A stretch of 64,000 nt of DNA, taken from assembly GCA_029962745.1 (NCBI GenBank), contig CM057158.1, forward strand, positions 2,701,558-2,765,557, given 5' to 3'. The position numbers and the translations under genes are program-made. The stretch's first letter is position 1, and each line of letters begins with the position of its first letter. This stretch comes from Echinometra lucunter. Its lineage: Eukaryota > Echinodermata > Echinoidea > Camarodonta > Echinometridae. Shown in pieces: positions 1 to 11,900 of this stretch. The notes beneath the pieces are model-generated. The model was not told where the DNA came from and did not search any database. It saw only the letters and a program-made list of their open reading frames with translations.

Positions 1-2365
1 TATTATCCTAGGTATATGTACATTCCATTCCCATTCAGGGAGACTTTGACCCACTATTTTACAAACCCATAGCAGTAAAGTGTCTTCTTTCAGTGATCAC
101 ACTTATGCATTGTTGGATGCTCATACCGTTGAGCAGGACTATAGCTACCCATGGTATGGAAGGCGTTAATTACTGGATATGGCGTTAATTACTGGATATG
201 CTGTTGATATTCAATCAGTTGCCCACATAAACTGGTGGCTCTTGTATAAAACCAATGGGAAACGAGAATTCAGTAGTCAATGGGTTAAAGTTTCAACAAG
301 TCCTCATTTCATATATATATGTATATACAGTGTATGACAATCCTAACATATCTACATGTCAAAAATGCAAACTGAAACTGTTAAAAATAGACACATTGTG
401 TACTTTCATGACATGACATCCATTTAGATATGCATCATATAATGAAACTGGTCTAATATATACAGTTCCCAATAGTGAAGTCTGCTGATTCACCTAAAAC
501 ACTTTATATACATATTGTGACTGAAGGAAAATTATAGTAAAAACAAGCAAATATCATGACAGAAATCTGTACAAGTATTCCTCTCTGAGGGTTTGTATAT
601 AGCTAAACTTGTAGCTCTTTTTTTTTTCTTTCTTTCAGAGATAGTGTATATGTAAATTCTTTTAAGATAACATCATATAGCAAAATGGAGGTAGCTCATT
701 CCAATGAGCTACCTCCATTTTGCTTTTAATTTCATGTCATCTTTATATACAGCAATGCAGTATATTACAAACTTTTCAGCATGCACAGAAAGGTTCATGC
801 ATTTGCAATTTCAAATTTGAAATACATTGGTTATCTCACTTTTCATACAGATGTATGCCTTTCTGGCATAGAAATCTGTACAGGCAGCCCTTTCTCAGGG
901 TTTGCATACAGCTAGCTACACAGCCTGCACTTCTCATACAGATCTATATCAGTATTTACACATTGTAAGTAACATACCCTTTATCAGTAATACATGTGTA
1001 TAGTTTATACATGTATATTCATATCAAACAATGATTTGATGCATGCACACTCGTCTTGAAACTTTTACATGTGAACAATTGATACTATGATAGAAAAAGA
1101 GCAGAGAATATTGTCGGTATATTGTTGCGAAGAGTAAACACAAATCGTTACATATATATTTTATGATGGTTATGTCCTGTATGCTTTTGTAATGGAAACA
1201 AAACACTGATGTACACTGTAAATGTAGTTACATAATTAAATACCAAAATACAAAATACAAATGAATACAGAGTCATGGCTAAGCTCATAGCCTTAAAAAA
1301 TATGAACAGATCTACAATGTAAATATTTGGTATACAGGCAAATAACGTATATGTGAAAATTACACTACTCCAATAATAAAAGTGTCATATAAACCAAGTA
1401 ATGACACAGGCCTACATTTCAAATTATTTCTTTTTTCTTTTTATGGTATGATGGTACAAGAAATATGTATGTATACACACATGTAAATATGAAACAATAA
1501 AAAATATATCAAGGTCTAAAGAAGTGGTGGGATAAACATTGATGTACATTTTACTCAGGAAAGAAAATCTTTAGAATCATTCAGTAACAAAATATTCAAA
1601 AAATATAATGTATATACATAAACTTATTAGATACTGTATGTAGTACTAAATTCATGTAACAGATCTCTGGATATGTTCATGATCATGCTTATTGCATTTC
1701 ATAGAATCTCTGAAAAGGCAGTCTTCAGTATGATGATTTTATATTTCGTTGGCAAGGCTATTTCAATTTAGGAGTGCTCATAACTTCATTAATACTGCAT
1801 TAAATGAGTAAAATGTAAATTGAGGCATATGAAAGAAGCATACTGTATTGTAAATGAATACCAGAAGCCTTTGTAGCCCTTTTATGCAGCATGTATTTTG
1901 AGAAATGTATATAAAAAAACCCCTATACATTGCATTGCAGAGTGCTAAAAGTCAAAGTAATTGCCAGTTTGTTCTGTTTCCCCTGTATTCCCCCATGTGA
2001 TTAATGTGAAAATGGTAGGAAAACTCCCTTGAGAGTAGATATGGTGCACACAATGCAAGCAGGCTTTTGTAAAAACATGCCAAACTAGGTATTAATAAAA
2101 AGTATACTGCACCTTGAGAAAGTTTTGTATTTGAAATTCACAATATAACTACAACAATTTGTAGACCCAGCATTTGCCCCCTCCCATTTAATCGTATGAA
2201 AACACTGAAAATAAGAATTTAACTCACTTCACCCCATGTTTGAATATGTCTTTAAATCTTGTAAAACTGGAAAAAAAAAAAAAAACCCTGTGAATTCTTT
2301 TGATCTGTTTATAAGGCGGATCACATTACGGATTTCGCGCTATTTCTTACATGTATGTATTGTAG
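1..2365. other. non-coding DNA, no gene recognised
   Basis: AT-rich sequence with only short, low-complexity reading frames. It holds a perfect hairpin at 681-722, a short tandem duplication at about 160-199 (unit ggcgttaattactggatat), and an imperfect direct repeat of about 45 bp at about 561-606 and 869-914. I see no protein similarity on either strand. Confidence 0.6.
681..722. repeat. perfect 20-bp-stem hairpin
   Basis: Positions 681-700 are the exact reverse complement of 703-722, separated by only two bases (CC). The stem contains GGAGGTAGCTC. The very short loop looks like a palindromic insertion rather than a microRNA precursor, which needs a longer loop and usually has mismatches. 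Confidence 0.85.
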
Positions 2366-2557
2366 ATATGGTACATAGATGGCATACTGAATGCAGAACT
2401 CTATAAACTGGAAAGTCACTGGAAAGGCTATGAAATAGACCTTCAACTGCAGAGTGTTGATACAGGTAGCCATTTGGTCCAGGATGGCAGAATTCCTATG
2501 GAGACTAAGTCTTTGCTTCTTACAAGAAGTAAAAGTCTCACTTATGTACCATCCTGA
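2366..2557 (+). CDS. possible 3'-terminal exon of an unknown plus-strand gene
   Basis: A 63-codon open frame ending in TGA follows a plausible splice acceptor (tattgtag). It reads from IWYIDGILNAELYKL to SKSLTYVPS, with a non-repetitive composition unlike the surrounding junk frames. There is no in-frame ATG near its start, so if real it must be spliced from an exon to the left of the window. It would converge tail to tail with the RNF31-like gene. I do not recognise the product. A frame of this length can arise by chance in AT-rich DNA, so this is tentative. Confidence 0.25.
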   Translation: MWYIDGILNAELYKLESHWKGYEIDLQLQSVDTGSHLVQDGRIPMETKSLLLTRSKSLTYVPS

Positions 2558-4225
2558 AGTCCAGTGACTACTGTAAATGCTGTTATTTTCATATAATCAA
2601 ATTTTCTAGCTGAGTGACCCAAGAATGTATTCGCAGGTTCTTAAATTCGCGCTGCACAATTACTCACTTGCAAAAGTGCAAGGTTTGATTTGAAACTTCA
2701 ATGCGCATGAAATTAGGCTAATATTTTCAAATTCTAGAATTTGCGCTTGCCGAAAATAGTGCAAAATCCGCGAAAATTAATGTACCCTGAATATTTCTGC
2801 ATTCACAGTATCCAATTTCAAAAGCACAACCTTGCTAAGATGAATCCGAGTAAGAAAAGTCTTACCTCAATTTTTCAAGATTCCCCTAAAATATTTCCAA
2901 CAGTATGAGGAATATGTCAGAATACCAATGAATAAACTTTTAGAAAAAGATAAATCAGGCAGCCTTGATCATCCTGTAGAACATACTTAAGTACATGTGG
3001 TGTTGGTTGTTTTTTTCCACTTTGACCAAAAAAAAATAAAAAAATAAACCAAGACAAAACAAACAAACCTACCAACCAAGAGAAAAGAAGTGCTAGTACT
3101 TCTTTGTTGTAAAAGTACCAGATATAAAGAGGCTCAGGCAGGTGCAAAATTATGGTTTGAACTTACACCTTGAAATGGAAGTAATAATTTCATCTTGTGA
3201 ATAGAAATACAAGAATTTCTAAAGATAAAGTATTTCCTGTTGATGTTTTTCTTAAAGCAATACAAGTAAAAAAAAAGAAAGAATGGGCTACATGTGAATT
3301 TGAAAAGAAAAAGAATTTAACTTAAAAGCTAATCATGTGGAGTATATATTCAAGTCAAGGTCACTTGCGCCTTCATTTTTTTCTGTATTTGTTATACTTG
3401 AAAGTATCTCATATCTCATAGTAGTAGAACTGGAGTGTGAGGTGTTTTATGTCCATGGGGGTACCTCTTTTTCATAATTCATGGATGTCTTGTTTAAAAT
3501 GTATTTATTTACAATGATTCAATTCAATCAGTACATGTAACTAAATTACCTTTCCTGTATTCAATCAATATATATATATATACAGTATTTACAATACAAT
3601 TAATGTTGATTTATGACCACAGCTGATAATGAGCTTGTTCACCTAGAAACAAAAGGGCATTAACACTATGCAGTGTAAAGAATTAATGTCCTTCTGGCTC
3701 TCAAATAAAAAGCAGTTTATGCCATTCTGGCATTAACTATGAAGAGAGAAACATAAATGAATTCACTTTGAGCAGTAACCTTCTTCTCATCTTCAATATG
3801 CATGACTTTAGAAGCATAATCATCAACATCATTTTGATTTGAACATCATATTATTCTGCGTACAAGAGCCGCCTCCTGTTTAAACCTGTCTTTAGCAGGA
3901 CTCTATGTCAAATGTTTCAACTTCATTACCCATGTATATATACAAGTATAGGTGTATGTTTTCACATGAATTTGTGATTAGTGATAATGCTCTGCAAGTA
4001 TGCGAAGTCAAATTAGTGACATAACTCAGATTTGCTGAGTTTCTCATACACCCACGACTTTTCAAAAGCCAAGTGCATTGTATTTCTCTCATGCATAAAA
4101 TTTCAAAACATGCACAGAGTTCATTCCACCTTTCAACTTTCCTGGAAGGTTGATTAATCTTCTAAATTGTTATGTATTATTTCTTGATTAAATCTGTCAG
4201 TGAATAAATCAATTATTCAGTTTAC

Positions 4226-5580
4226 ATGGATACATCTTTTTCCTTTCCATGCAAATATATGCTTTCAACTGAATCTGCAATTTCTTTGTTTATTAAGAAA
4301 GTCAAAAGCAGAAGAGCAAGATATCCCTTCAAATTTGTTAGCTCAGCCTCCACACTTGCAAATCTTGCAACACTGACATCTTTCAAATTTCTTTTCTTTT
4401 TTCTTTCCTTACTTTTCTACCATCTCTCATCAATGAAGATCACTAGACTGGAAGACTTTGGTAATTCCTGTCTAGCATGATTTCTTCTTTTCATTCCCCT
4501 TTTTTCTCTCTCAGTCTCTTAACTTATCACAGATTTCTATCACTTCCTGCTATCTTCAATTCTCTTTCCTTCTTTTCTTTTAAAAAAATTATTGAATAGA
4601 CATCAGTATGTTGCTGCAAATAGCAAGATTTCTCTTCTTCCTTTGACTCTCTTGTTTGATAATTTCCTTTTACTCATCGCAGCTTTAAGGTTGTTTTAGG
4701 AGCCCCCATTTCTACCTCTGGAAGAAGCATGTATGTGCTCCATCATCCAGGACGATTTTCTTCCCTGTTGTTTTCCTTGCCTTGTTCCTGGATCTCTCAA
4801 TTTGCTCCTGCTTCATAACATTCTCCTACTCCTCCTCATCCTCCTCCATTCTCTTGCCCTCTCTCTCTCCCCCACTCACTCTTTCTCTTTCAGGCTATCC
4901 TCGCATTCTTCCTGGTCTGACAAGATCGAATACATCCTTCATCCTCAGGAATCCTTCAGCACATATTCTTCTCCTGCAGGAGAAGCATCTTACAGTCTGA
5001 GTCTCCAAGACATCTTGCAATAGTCAACTTCTTCTAAACCATCTCCCTTCCATTTCTGCCATTCTGAATCTACAGTATCTTTCTCCCTCAATATCTGAGC
5101 TTCTCTTGGAGCTGCTCTTCAGCTTTTCATCCTTCCTCCCTCCTCTCTAAAAGCACTTGGCCCTTAGAAAGTCAACTGCCAAGCCATCGGCTCTTCTTCT
5201 TTTCTTCACTCTTCACTTCTCCACTCTGAACCAGCAGCATCTCTCCTATCTTTTGGATTCAACAACTGAGTTTCTCCTGGATCTTCTGTGGGACATCCAA
5301 CCAACTTCTTCAGAATCCTTTCCAACCATCCCCCCTTCCCTTCTTCTCTAGATGCATTCTGCTTCTAGCAACCCAACATTCAAGCTGTCAGCTTTTCCTC
5401 CCTTCTCCTCTCCTCCCCCATCCAAACTGCATTAGTCATGCAGTATTCAGCTTCCTCCATTTCTGTTCCTTTTTGTTTGCATCTTTCCCCTTTTTTCCAT
5501 GAATTTCTCTCCTCTTCAGAATTTGTCTGCTCTTTTCCTTCATCTAGCTCTGTCTCTTGTTGATTTTTTAAGAGGAAGTT
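4226..5580. other. long pyrimidine-rich tract downstream of the RNF31-like gene
   Basis: About 1.3 kb is strongly C/T-rich on the plus strand, so purine-rich in the sense of the neighbouring minus-strand gene, with dense CTTCTTC and CTCCTCC runs. Frames on both strands are broken or low complexity. It could be 3' UTR or intergenic DNA; no coding signal is convincing. Confidence 0.5.
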
Positions 5581-5858
5581 TAGTTTGCACCTCCTAAAGG
5601 AAAGCAGAAGAATAAATAAAATTCTGTCAACTTTTTGTAATCATAAAACAGAGATGGGTCAAGATCTTTACACATGTGATTAAATCTATCCATTTCATCA
5701 TATTTCATCAATTAAAAAAATAGTTGACTCTTTGAATTATTAAAAATTGATGTAACTATTCATTATCAACTTGCAATCTATTAGTAAGTCAAAATCTGTT
5801 AAAGATCAAAGACAGAAGTTTATCACAACCTTGCCTACATCCTGCAGTATATCATGTC

Positions 5859-5864
5859 TTTATT
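5859..5864 (-). promoter_or_regulatory. candidate polyadenylation signal AATAAA
   Basis: On the minus strand AATAAA lies about 86 bases past the proposed stop codon of the RNF31-like gene. It is the nearest such hexamer downstream. Without transcript data its use is inference. Confidence 0.3.
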
Positions 5865-5949
5865 AAAGATCATGTGGAACATATAAAAACCAGGCCTGGT
5901 AACCCATTGGGTTAGCCGGCAGGTTATTCATGTAATGGCGTATCTGGCA

Positions 5950-5988
5950 TTACTGGAACAACCCCCTCTGCTCCCCCTTGGAATGGCT
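5950..5988 (-). CDS. RNF31: RNF31-like exon 18 (terminal, 12 codons plus stop)
   Basis: A strong acceptor (tgtgtgttgcag) opens an in-phase 12-residue tail, [12 protein letters not shown], ending in TAA. Human HOIP also ends shortly after the matching RLLQ position. The tail sequence is not recognisably conserved, so this exon rests on splice signal, phase and position. Confidence 0.65.
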   Translation of the reverse strand, partial: SHSKGEQRGLFQ

Positions 5989-8900
5989 CTGCAACACACA
6001 ACAAGGCTATACAAATTCCACCCATCTCATATCAAGAAGCTTCTGCTCTGATATAATGATTAAATCCAGCACATTATGTACCATTACACACCATGCATCC
6101 CATTTATAAGATTATGTCACCAGAAATTAGAAACAAATCTTCAAAATATCTTTATCCATTGCCCAATCAAAGAAAACAATACTCAAGAAACTCAAATGAC
6201 TTACAGCAAGGAGACGCTTCCTGTAATCAGGATCTGCTTCACTGGGTCGTCTCACTGGAATAGGTATCTCTTCACGAGTCAGAATAGCCTCCAGCTGGTT
6301 GATGGGGAAACTCTTGGCTGGGTCAATCTTCTTGCTGTTGATCAATCCCACCAGGTACTCAATGTAGTGTATCCTTCGGTGTACAATATAAAACAAACAT
6401 GAACATTACAATGTAACTTTGGTGAGGAAGGCTTTTTTTTTAAAGGTTGGATTTCTTTTCCTTTCCTTACAAATACAAACAGATTAGTGTTACTAAGCAC
6501 AATTCAAAGTTGGTTTACTCTGCTTTGCCTACATTCATTCGGTTAGATCAGAATCATTTTATTTCACAGATCAGCTACAAAATATCTTGATCCGGCAAAA
6601 TTTCTTTCCGAAGATTCCTACACCACCAAGAGCTGGAAAGATGTGAAACTGCACTATAAGAAGCAATTGTCTTTGAGGAATGTAACACTGCCATACGGGA
6701 AGCACAATATCTCTGAAGATCAATAGGATGCTGCCGGAGAATGTCCATACCTGCACAATCCTGCATTTCCAGGGGTCACTCTCCTTCCGCACTTATCATC
6801 CTCCAGCCCATTGGGTCCATCCTTCTGTTCTTGGACTCCACAGACTCCTTCCTCATTCTCCTCAGCTCCTTGTGGTGGCTCTTTGTTGTACTCGACATTG
6901 GTATCCTGTTACAGGTCATTATTACAAGCAGGGAGATAACATTGGGTTGAGGTGAAGGTGTGAATGATTTGTAAGCTTCCTCATTCTTTTTAAAGCCCAT
7001 GTACAACTCTGACAGCAAATAGGGAATTGGAAAAGAAATGTGCTATAGCCTCATGTTGTTCTCCTAATCAAAAGATATGAAAGAGATCATCTGGTAATGA
7101 ATTCATGATTTCTGGTGAATTTCTGATGTAAGTATCTGCAAGGAATGGGAGATAATAGTAAACACTGCCCCACACTATTAAAAACCCTTCCACCCAACGG
7201 CTACCTGCACAACAATCTTGGCTCTTTGCTCGGAAATGTAGTGTAGACTGTATATACACATAGTTCTCATAGGCTTTACACGTGTGTAAGAAGGCTGCCA
7301 TTGTGAGAATTTATATACCCAGGAAGGGAAGGGAGTATAAATTAGCAGAAAGCATGAAATGTCACACAAATTATATCAATATTCAGGACATCGGTCAGAT
7401 ACCATTTTGAAAAGCCGTTATCTAATTCTAATGCATTTCCTTACAAAATCAAGTCGTAGTTGGATTGTAAGATGCAGAAGTCTTCACATAGAGATAGGGA
7501 TAGGAAAGGAGGGAAACTCACATCAAGAAGTTTTTGTAGGAAAGCGATGTCTTCATCACGGAGATAGAAGAGACAATCTCTAGGATGATGGGCATGGAGA
7601 CCCTTCCTCCAGCAGGATTCAAACTTGGTACAAGCCTGAAATCAGAAAAAACAAGAAGGTGTTAGTTACAAGGACACAGGAATCAATTGAATCTCTCTCT
7701 CTCTCTCTTGAACTGGGTTTTAACAGATGTGTATCAATAAAATATGATTATTTACATCTGGGACCGGCCTTTAACGTCACCATCCGAAAGACGTGGCAAA
7801 TGTAGATTCATATCTTGCCAAAGGATATTAGTGCCACAGCAGGGATTCGAACCCCGGACCTTGTGGTTCAAATTCCAGAGACTTATCCACTGGGCCACAA
7901 CACCTCTACTAAATGATTAAGCACTTTATCTAATTAGCAGGACTACATGCAGTGTCATAATAATGTTTAAATCTCTTTGGGTGTGCATAAGATACATCAC
8001 ATTACATGCGTTATACAGGAATGTGTTATTATCATTGCAGTACTAGAATACCTATTATTATCAAAATACCTTCATTTCATATTCTTTTGTATTTCCATAA
8101 TACATATTAATAACTGTATTTATATCATTTGATTTCCATAATACATATTAATACTATCCCATGAAAAGTACATGATTTGATTAATTGTACATTGACAAGG
8201 GGTTATCAAGATCAAAATGAATGGACATCCTCTTCTGAAACACAAGTGATGGCAATTCATACAATGTATACTATAATAATGTATGGAATGAAAAGTAAAG
8301 AAATATCTTCATATTTTAGATATAAAGGCAAAAGAAAAATCACCAAGAAATTATTGGAACAAATTCAATCAAATCACAAACCATCACAAAAATAAAGAGC
8401 TATTAAGTTTGGCTGAACTTACATCTCCCTTTTTCATGGGTTCGTTGCATCCGCAGCAGAACTCAAAGGTGCACTGAGGACATTTGAAGTGCATACATCC
8501 ACCTTTAGCCAACTCATACCTCATCTTACAGCGTGGACACTCTGTTGATTGCAAGAAATAAGTGCTATGAAGTTAGTTAACTTGTAGTGTTTCCTGCAAC
8601 AAAGTGGAATATCTCAATCTGAGGTTGTGCTGCTAAGTGAGAACTTGAAATAGAGCATTTCCACTTTTTCAAAGTAGCAAAATTTGCACAATGTCAGTAA
8701 AGAAATTGGAGCTTTTTAAAATGTATTCTTTTCCTTCTGTTTTATTTTATTTTCAAAATATTCATAGCATACGTACAAGGCAGTACATAAATCATAATCA
8801 AGTAAAATATGCTTTAGCAACAACCTGTCAGTAAAGATCACTTTTTTGTTTTCCTTCAAAAAGCTTCTCACTGAAACATGTATGAAAGGAGCCTGTACAT

Positions 8901-11900
8901 AAAGACCACAAACCTAAGATAACTGATTTTCCCTGTCTCCTGTGAAAACACAGGATTAGCTGCATCATTGTATCATTATCTATCTAACTACATGAAACCT
9001 CACGTCTGATGTTGTTGACATTACCACCACGCCCAATTACTCACCGATGCCATTCTCATTGAGGTGAGCCGCCAGACCCTGTGCCTGCAGGTCGGGGTCA
9101 TTGTTCTCCTTCCACTGCTGGAAGGCCTCGCAGCTGATCCCTTCATGCTGGTCCATCCATTGCTTCTTACAATTGAAGCAGGTCAGTTTGTTGCACTCTG
9201 GACAGCGCATCTTGCGTCTGTCAGGGGCTCCGTTGATAAAGCCAGAGTTACACTGCAAAGGTGGGATATAATAATTTCACAAAACACAAATAAATGATTA
9301 ATTTTCTGAGCAGTAAACAAACCATATAACTTAAGAGGTGCTCTTTCTATTGATAAAACATAAAATGCAATTCCTGTGTATCAGAGGGTCACATACTATT
9401 TACATTTAAGAAGCAAAAATCACATAGAGTTTAATATGGGAAGACCTATATAATTACCATTACACTAACTTTTATTCAGGAGCATTCTTTGCAGGGTCTT
9501 ATTTGTTGACATGGTTATTAAAGGTAGATATTCCCGGTGAATTGAAATGGCAAGAAATTGTGCAACAGATAATCAATCAACTGGTCAACTGACAGAAATA
9601 TTGACTGGTTGACTAACTGCCTGTCTGTCTGAATGATAAAGTAATTTGTGAGGTTAATAAACTAACAAATTACTTGATTTCAATTTAACTGTATGATTAC
9701 CTAAGTTCATATACTCATTACTAGAGTGGTTGATAAATTGATAGACTGATGGATTAATTAACTGACAAAGTTAAAAATTGAAGGATTTATTGATAAGAAG
9801 AAAAAGAAGAAGAAGAAGAAAAAGAAAGACTCACGTGTGCACACCAGCAGAAGTTTTCATCCTGCATCAGGTTCCAATCCCGAAGCTTTCTCTGGAACAG
9901 CTCATACACCTCTGGGGTCAGCATTTCACGCAACTGAAAGTTATAAAAATGAAATGTTCCTGAGGTTATATATACATACATGTATCTCATAAATCAAATT
10001 TAAGTGCTGGTATATGTAGCATTTACTCAGGGTTTTATTTTATCAAAAGTAGTGGATTTGGACTGCAAATGTGATTTAGGTTAGTTTTACAGCTGAATTT
10101 AGGAAATGAATTAGAGCAGATAATAAACCCCTAAGTTTCTTTTCTTGAGGTGTTCTGCCAATGGGGCAGGTCCACACACACTTTGTCAGTTTCTTCTTCA
10201 CCCCTCTCTATCTTCCGCCTTGCTCTTCATCATGCCGTTAGTCAAGTCACCTTTCAGTTCAGACACCATCTCAGTTCTTGGTCTGCCTCTCCCCCTTTTG
10301 CCATTCATTTTCCCCTCCAGCATGTCTCGCATCATATTGTGTCCCCTCAAAATGTATCCTAACCTGTTTTTCTTCCGTCTTCTGATGGTTTCCCGCACTT
10401 TCCATTCTTCATGAATGGTGTCTCCTCTCCCACATGTGCAGTCTGGTGCATACCTATAATAGGATTTTACTTGCATGATTCTTATGGATATAGCACTTTA
10501 ATGATCGATCTACCCTAGCCGAAGTGTTTTTTTGGGGGGGGTTACATCGGCCGGCATGAGAAAACCACTGACATGATTCTCACGCCATAGGCAAGAGACT
10601 TGGTATGTCTGCAAGGTTATGAAAAGTCTGTCACTGTAATCGATTCCAATTTTTAAATGACATATCACTTGGCTCATAAGTAAGCCTCCCCCAATAATCT
10701 CATACTTTATGAAACTTACAAGAATATCCAAGAATGCAAAATAGTCTGCTGCCACCGCTGGGTCATCCAGGTTAGGCTGATCACAGGATGGACATTTGCC
10801 TTTCATAATGCTTTGGTCTCTGGCAATGATCTCAAAGTGCTCGCTGACACATTCTCGACATATCATGCACTGGCAATTGATCAGGGACATCAGCTGTAGG
10901 AAAAAAAAAAAGGCGATGGGGGAATTCCCTTATGTTAACCCATTGGACACGATTTGATTTTGGTATAACACATATTTTCCATAGACTCCAGCCTGAGTCA
11001 TCTCAGGCTTCGTGCTCAATGGGTTAATGGTGAGAGACAGAGAGAGAGAGAGAGGGGGGGAGGGGTGGTACGTGGAAAAACAAGAGAAAGGGACAGATAT
11101 AAGGCTTGCAGCAATATGCGGCAAACCCCCACAGTAAAACCCTGTAGGTTTTTTCTGTGCATAAATGAATGGTAAATGAGGACAAAAAAAAAACCAAAAA
11201 AAACCCAGCTGCGAGAAGGTGTGGACCAATCTAATTCTTACAAAGTTAGCACAAGATATGACATCACAGGTATAATCTGCGCAGCTTTTGACCAAACTCT
11301 TCTTCAAATGGGCTTGAACAAATATTGACATGTATTGTGCATCTCATTATAAGTGATGCGGATTACCGCACCAAATGTGAACAATAAAAAAAAATAACCA
11401 TGTGGGATCACCCTGGTTGTTCTGTTGGATATGTGAATGCACATAAGAAAGAGAGACAGGATATGAAAGTGAGAATAAGAGGAAGGAAAGCATGCGAAAA
11501 AAAAGAAGAAACAGAGTGGAAAGTGGAAGAATGACAGAGACAAACAGAGAAAGAAGAGAGACACGATATGAGAGTGAGAATGAGAGAAAGCATGGGAAAA
11601 ATAGGAAAAGAGAGAAAGAGAGAAAATGGAGCGTGGAGTAGAGTAAGAAGAGGTCAAGCAAAACAGAACATATAGGTGGATAACAATATAAAGTAAATAA
11701 GAAAAGAAATCAGTAAATTTCATTGTCATCTGGATCTGCATGATTTTCCAGGCTCTCTCCCATGAACAAAAACATACCCCCCACAACAACAGACAAGAAA
11801 ACGAAAATATCAAAATGGCAAACCTTGTTTCTTGGAAGTTCAAGAAAGCATACAGAGCACTCCTGCTTCAAGAAGACTACAGACCTTCGCAGATCTCCGC

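Noticed and set aside
681..722. microRNA precursor
   Set aside because: The stem is perfect with a two-base loop and only 42 bases long, unlike a Drosha/Dicer substrate.
4733..5023. Plus-strand frames in the pyrimidine-rich tract
   Set aside because: Two frames are open at once because the DNA is C/T-rich. Composition is Leu/Ser-biased and there is no recognisable fold.
7835..7910. tRNA gene
   Set aside because: A and B boxes are present but no cloverleaf closes and a SINE body follows, so it is a SINE.
11304..11843. 179-codon minus-strand frame rich in Ser, Phe and Leu
   Set aside because: It lies over a purine-rich repeat in an intron of the HOIP-like gene and is low complexity.
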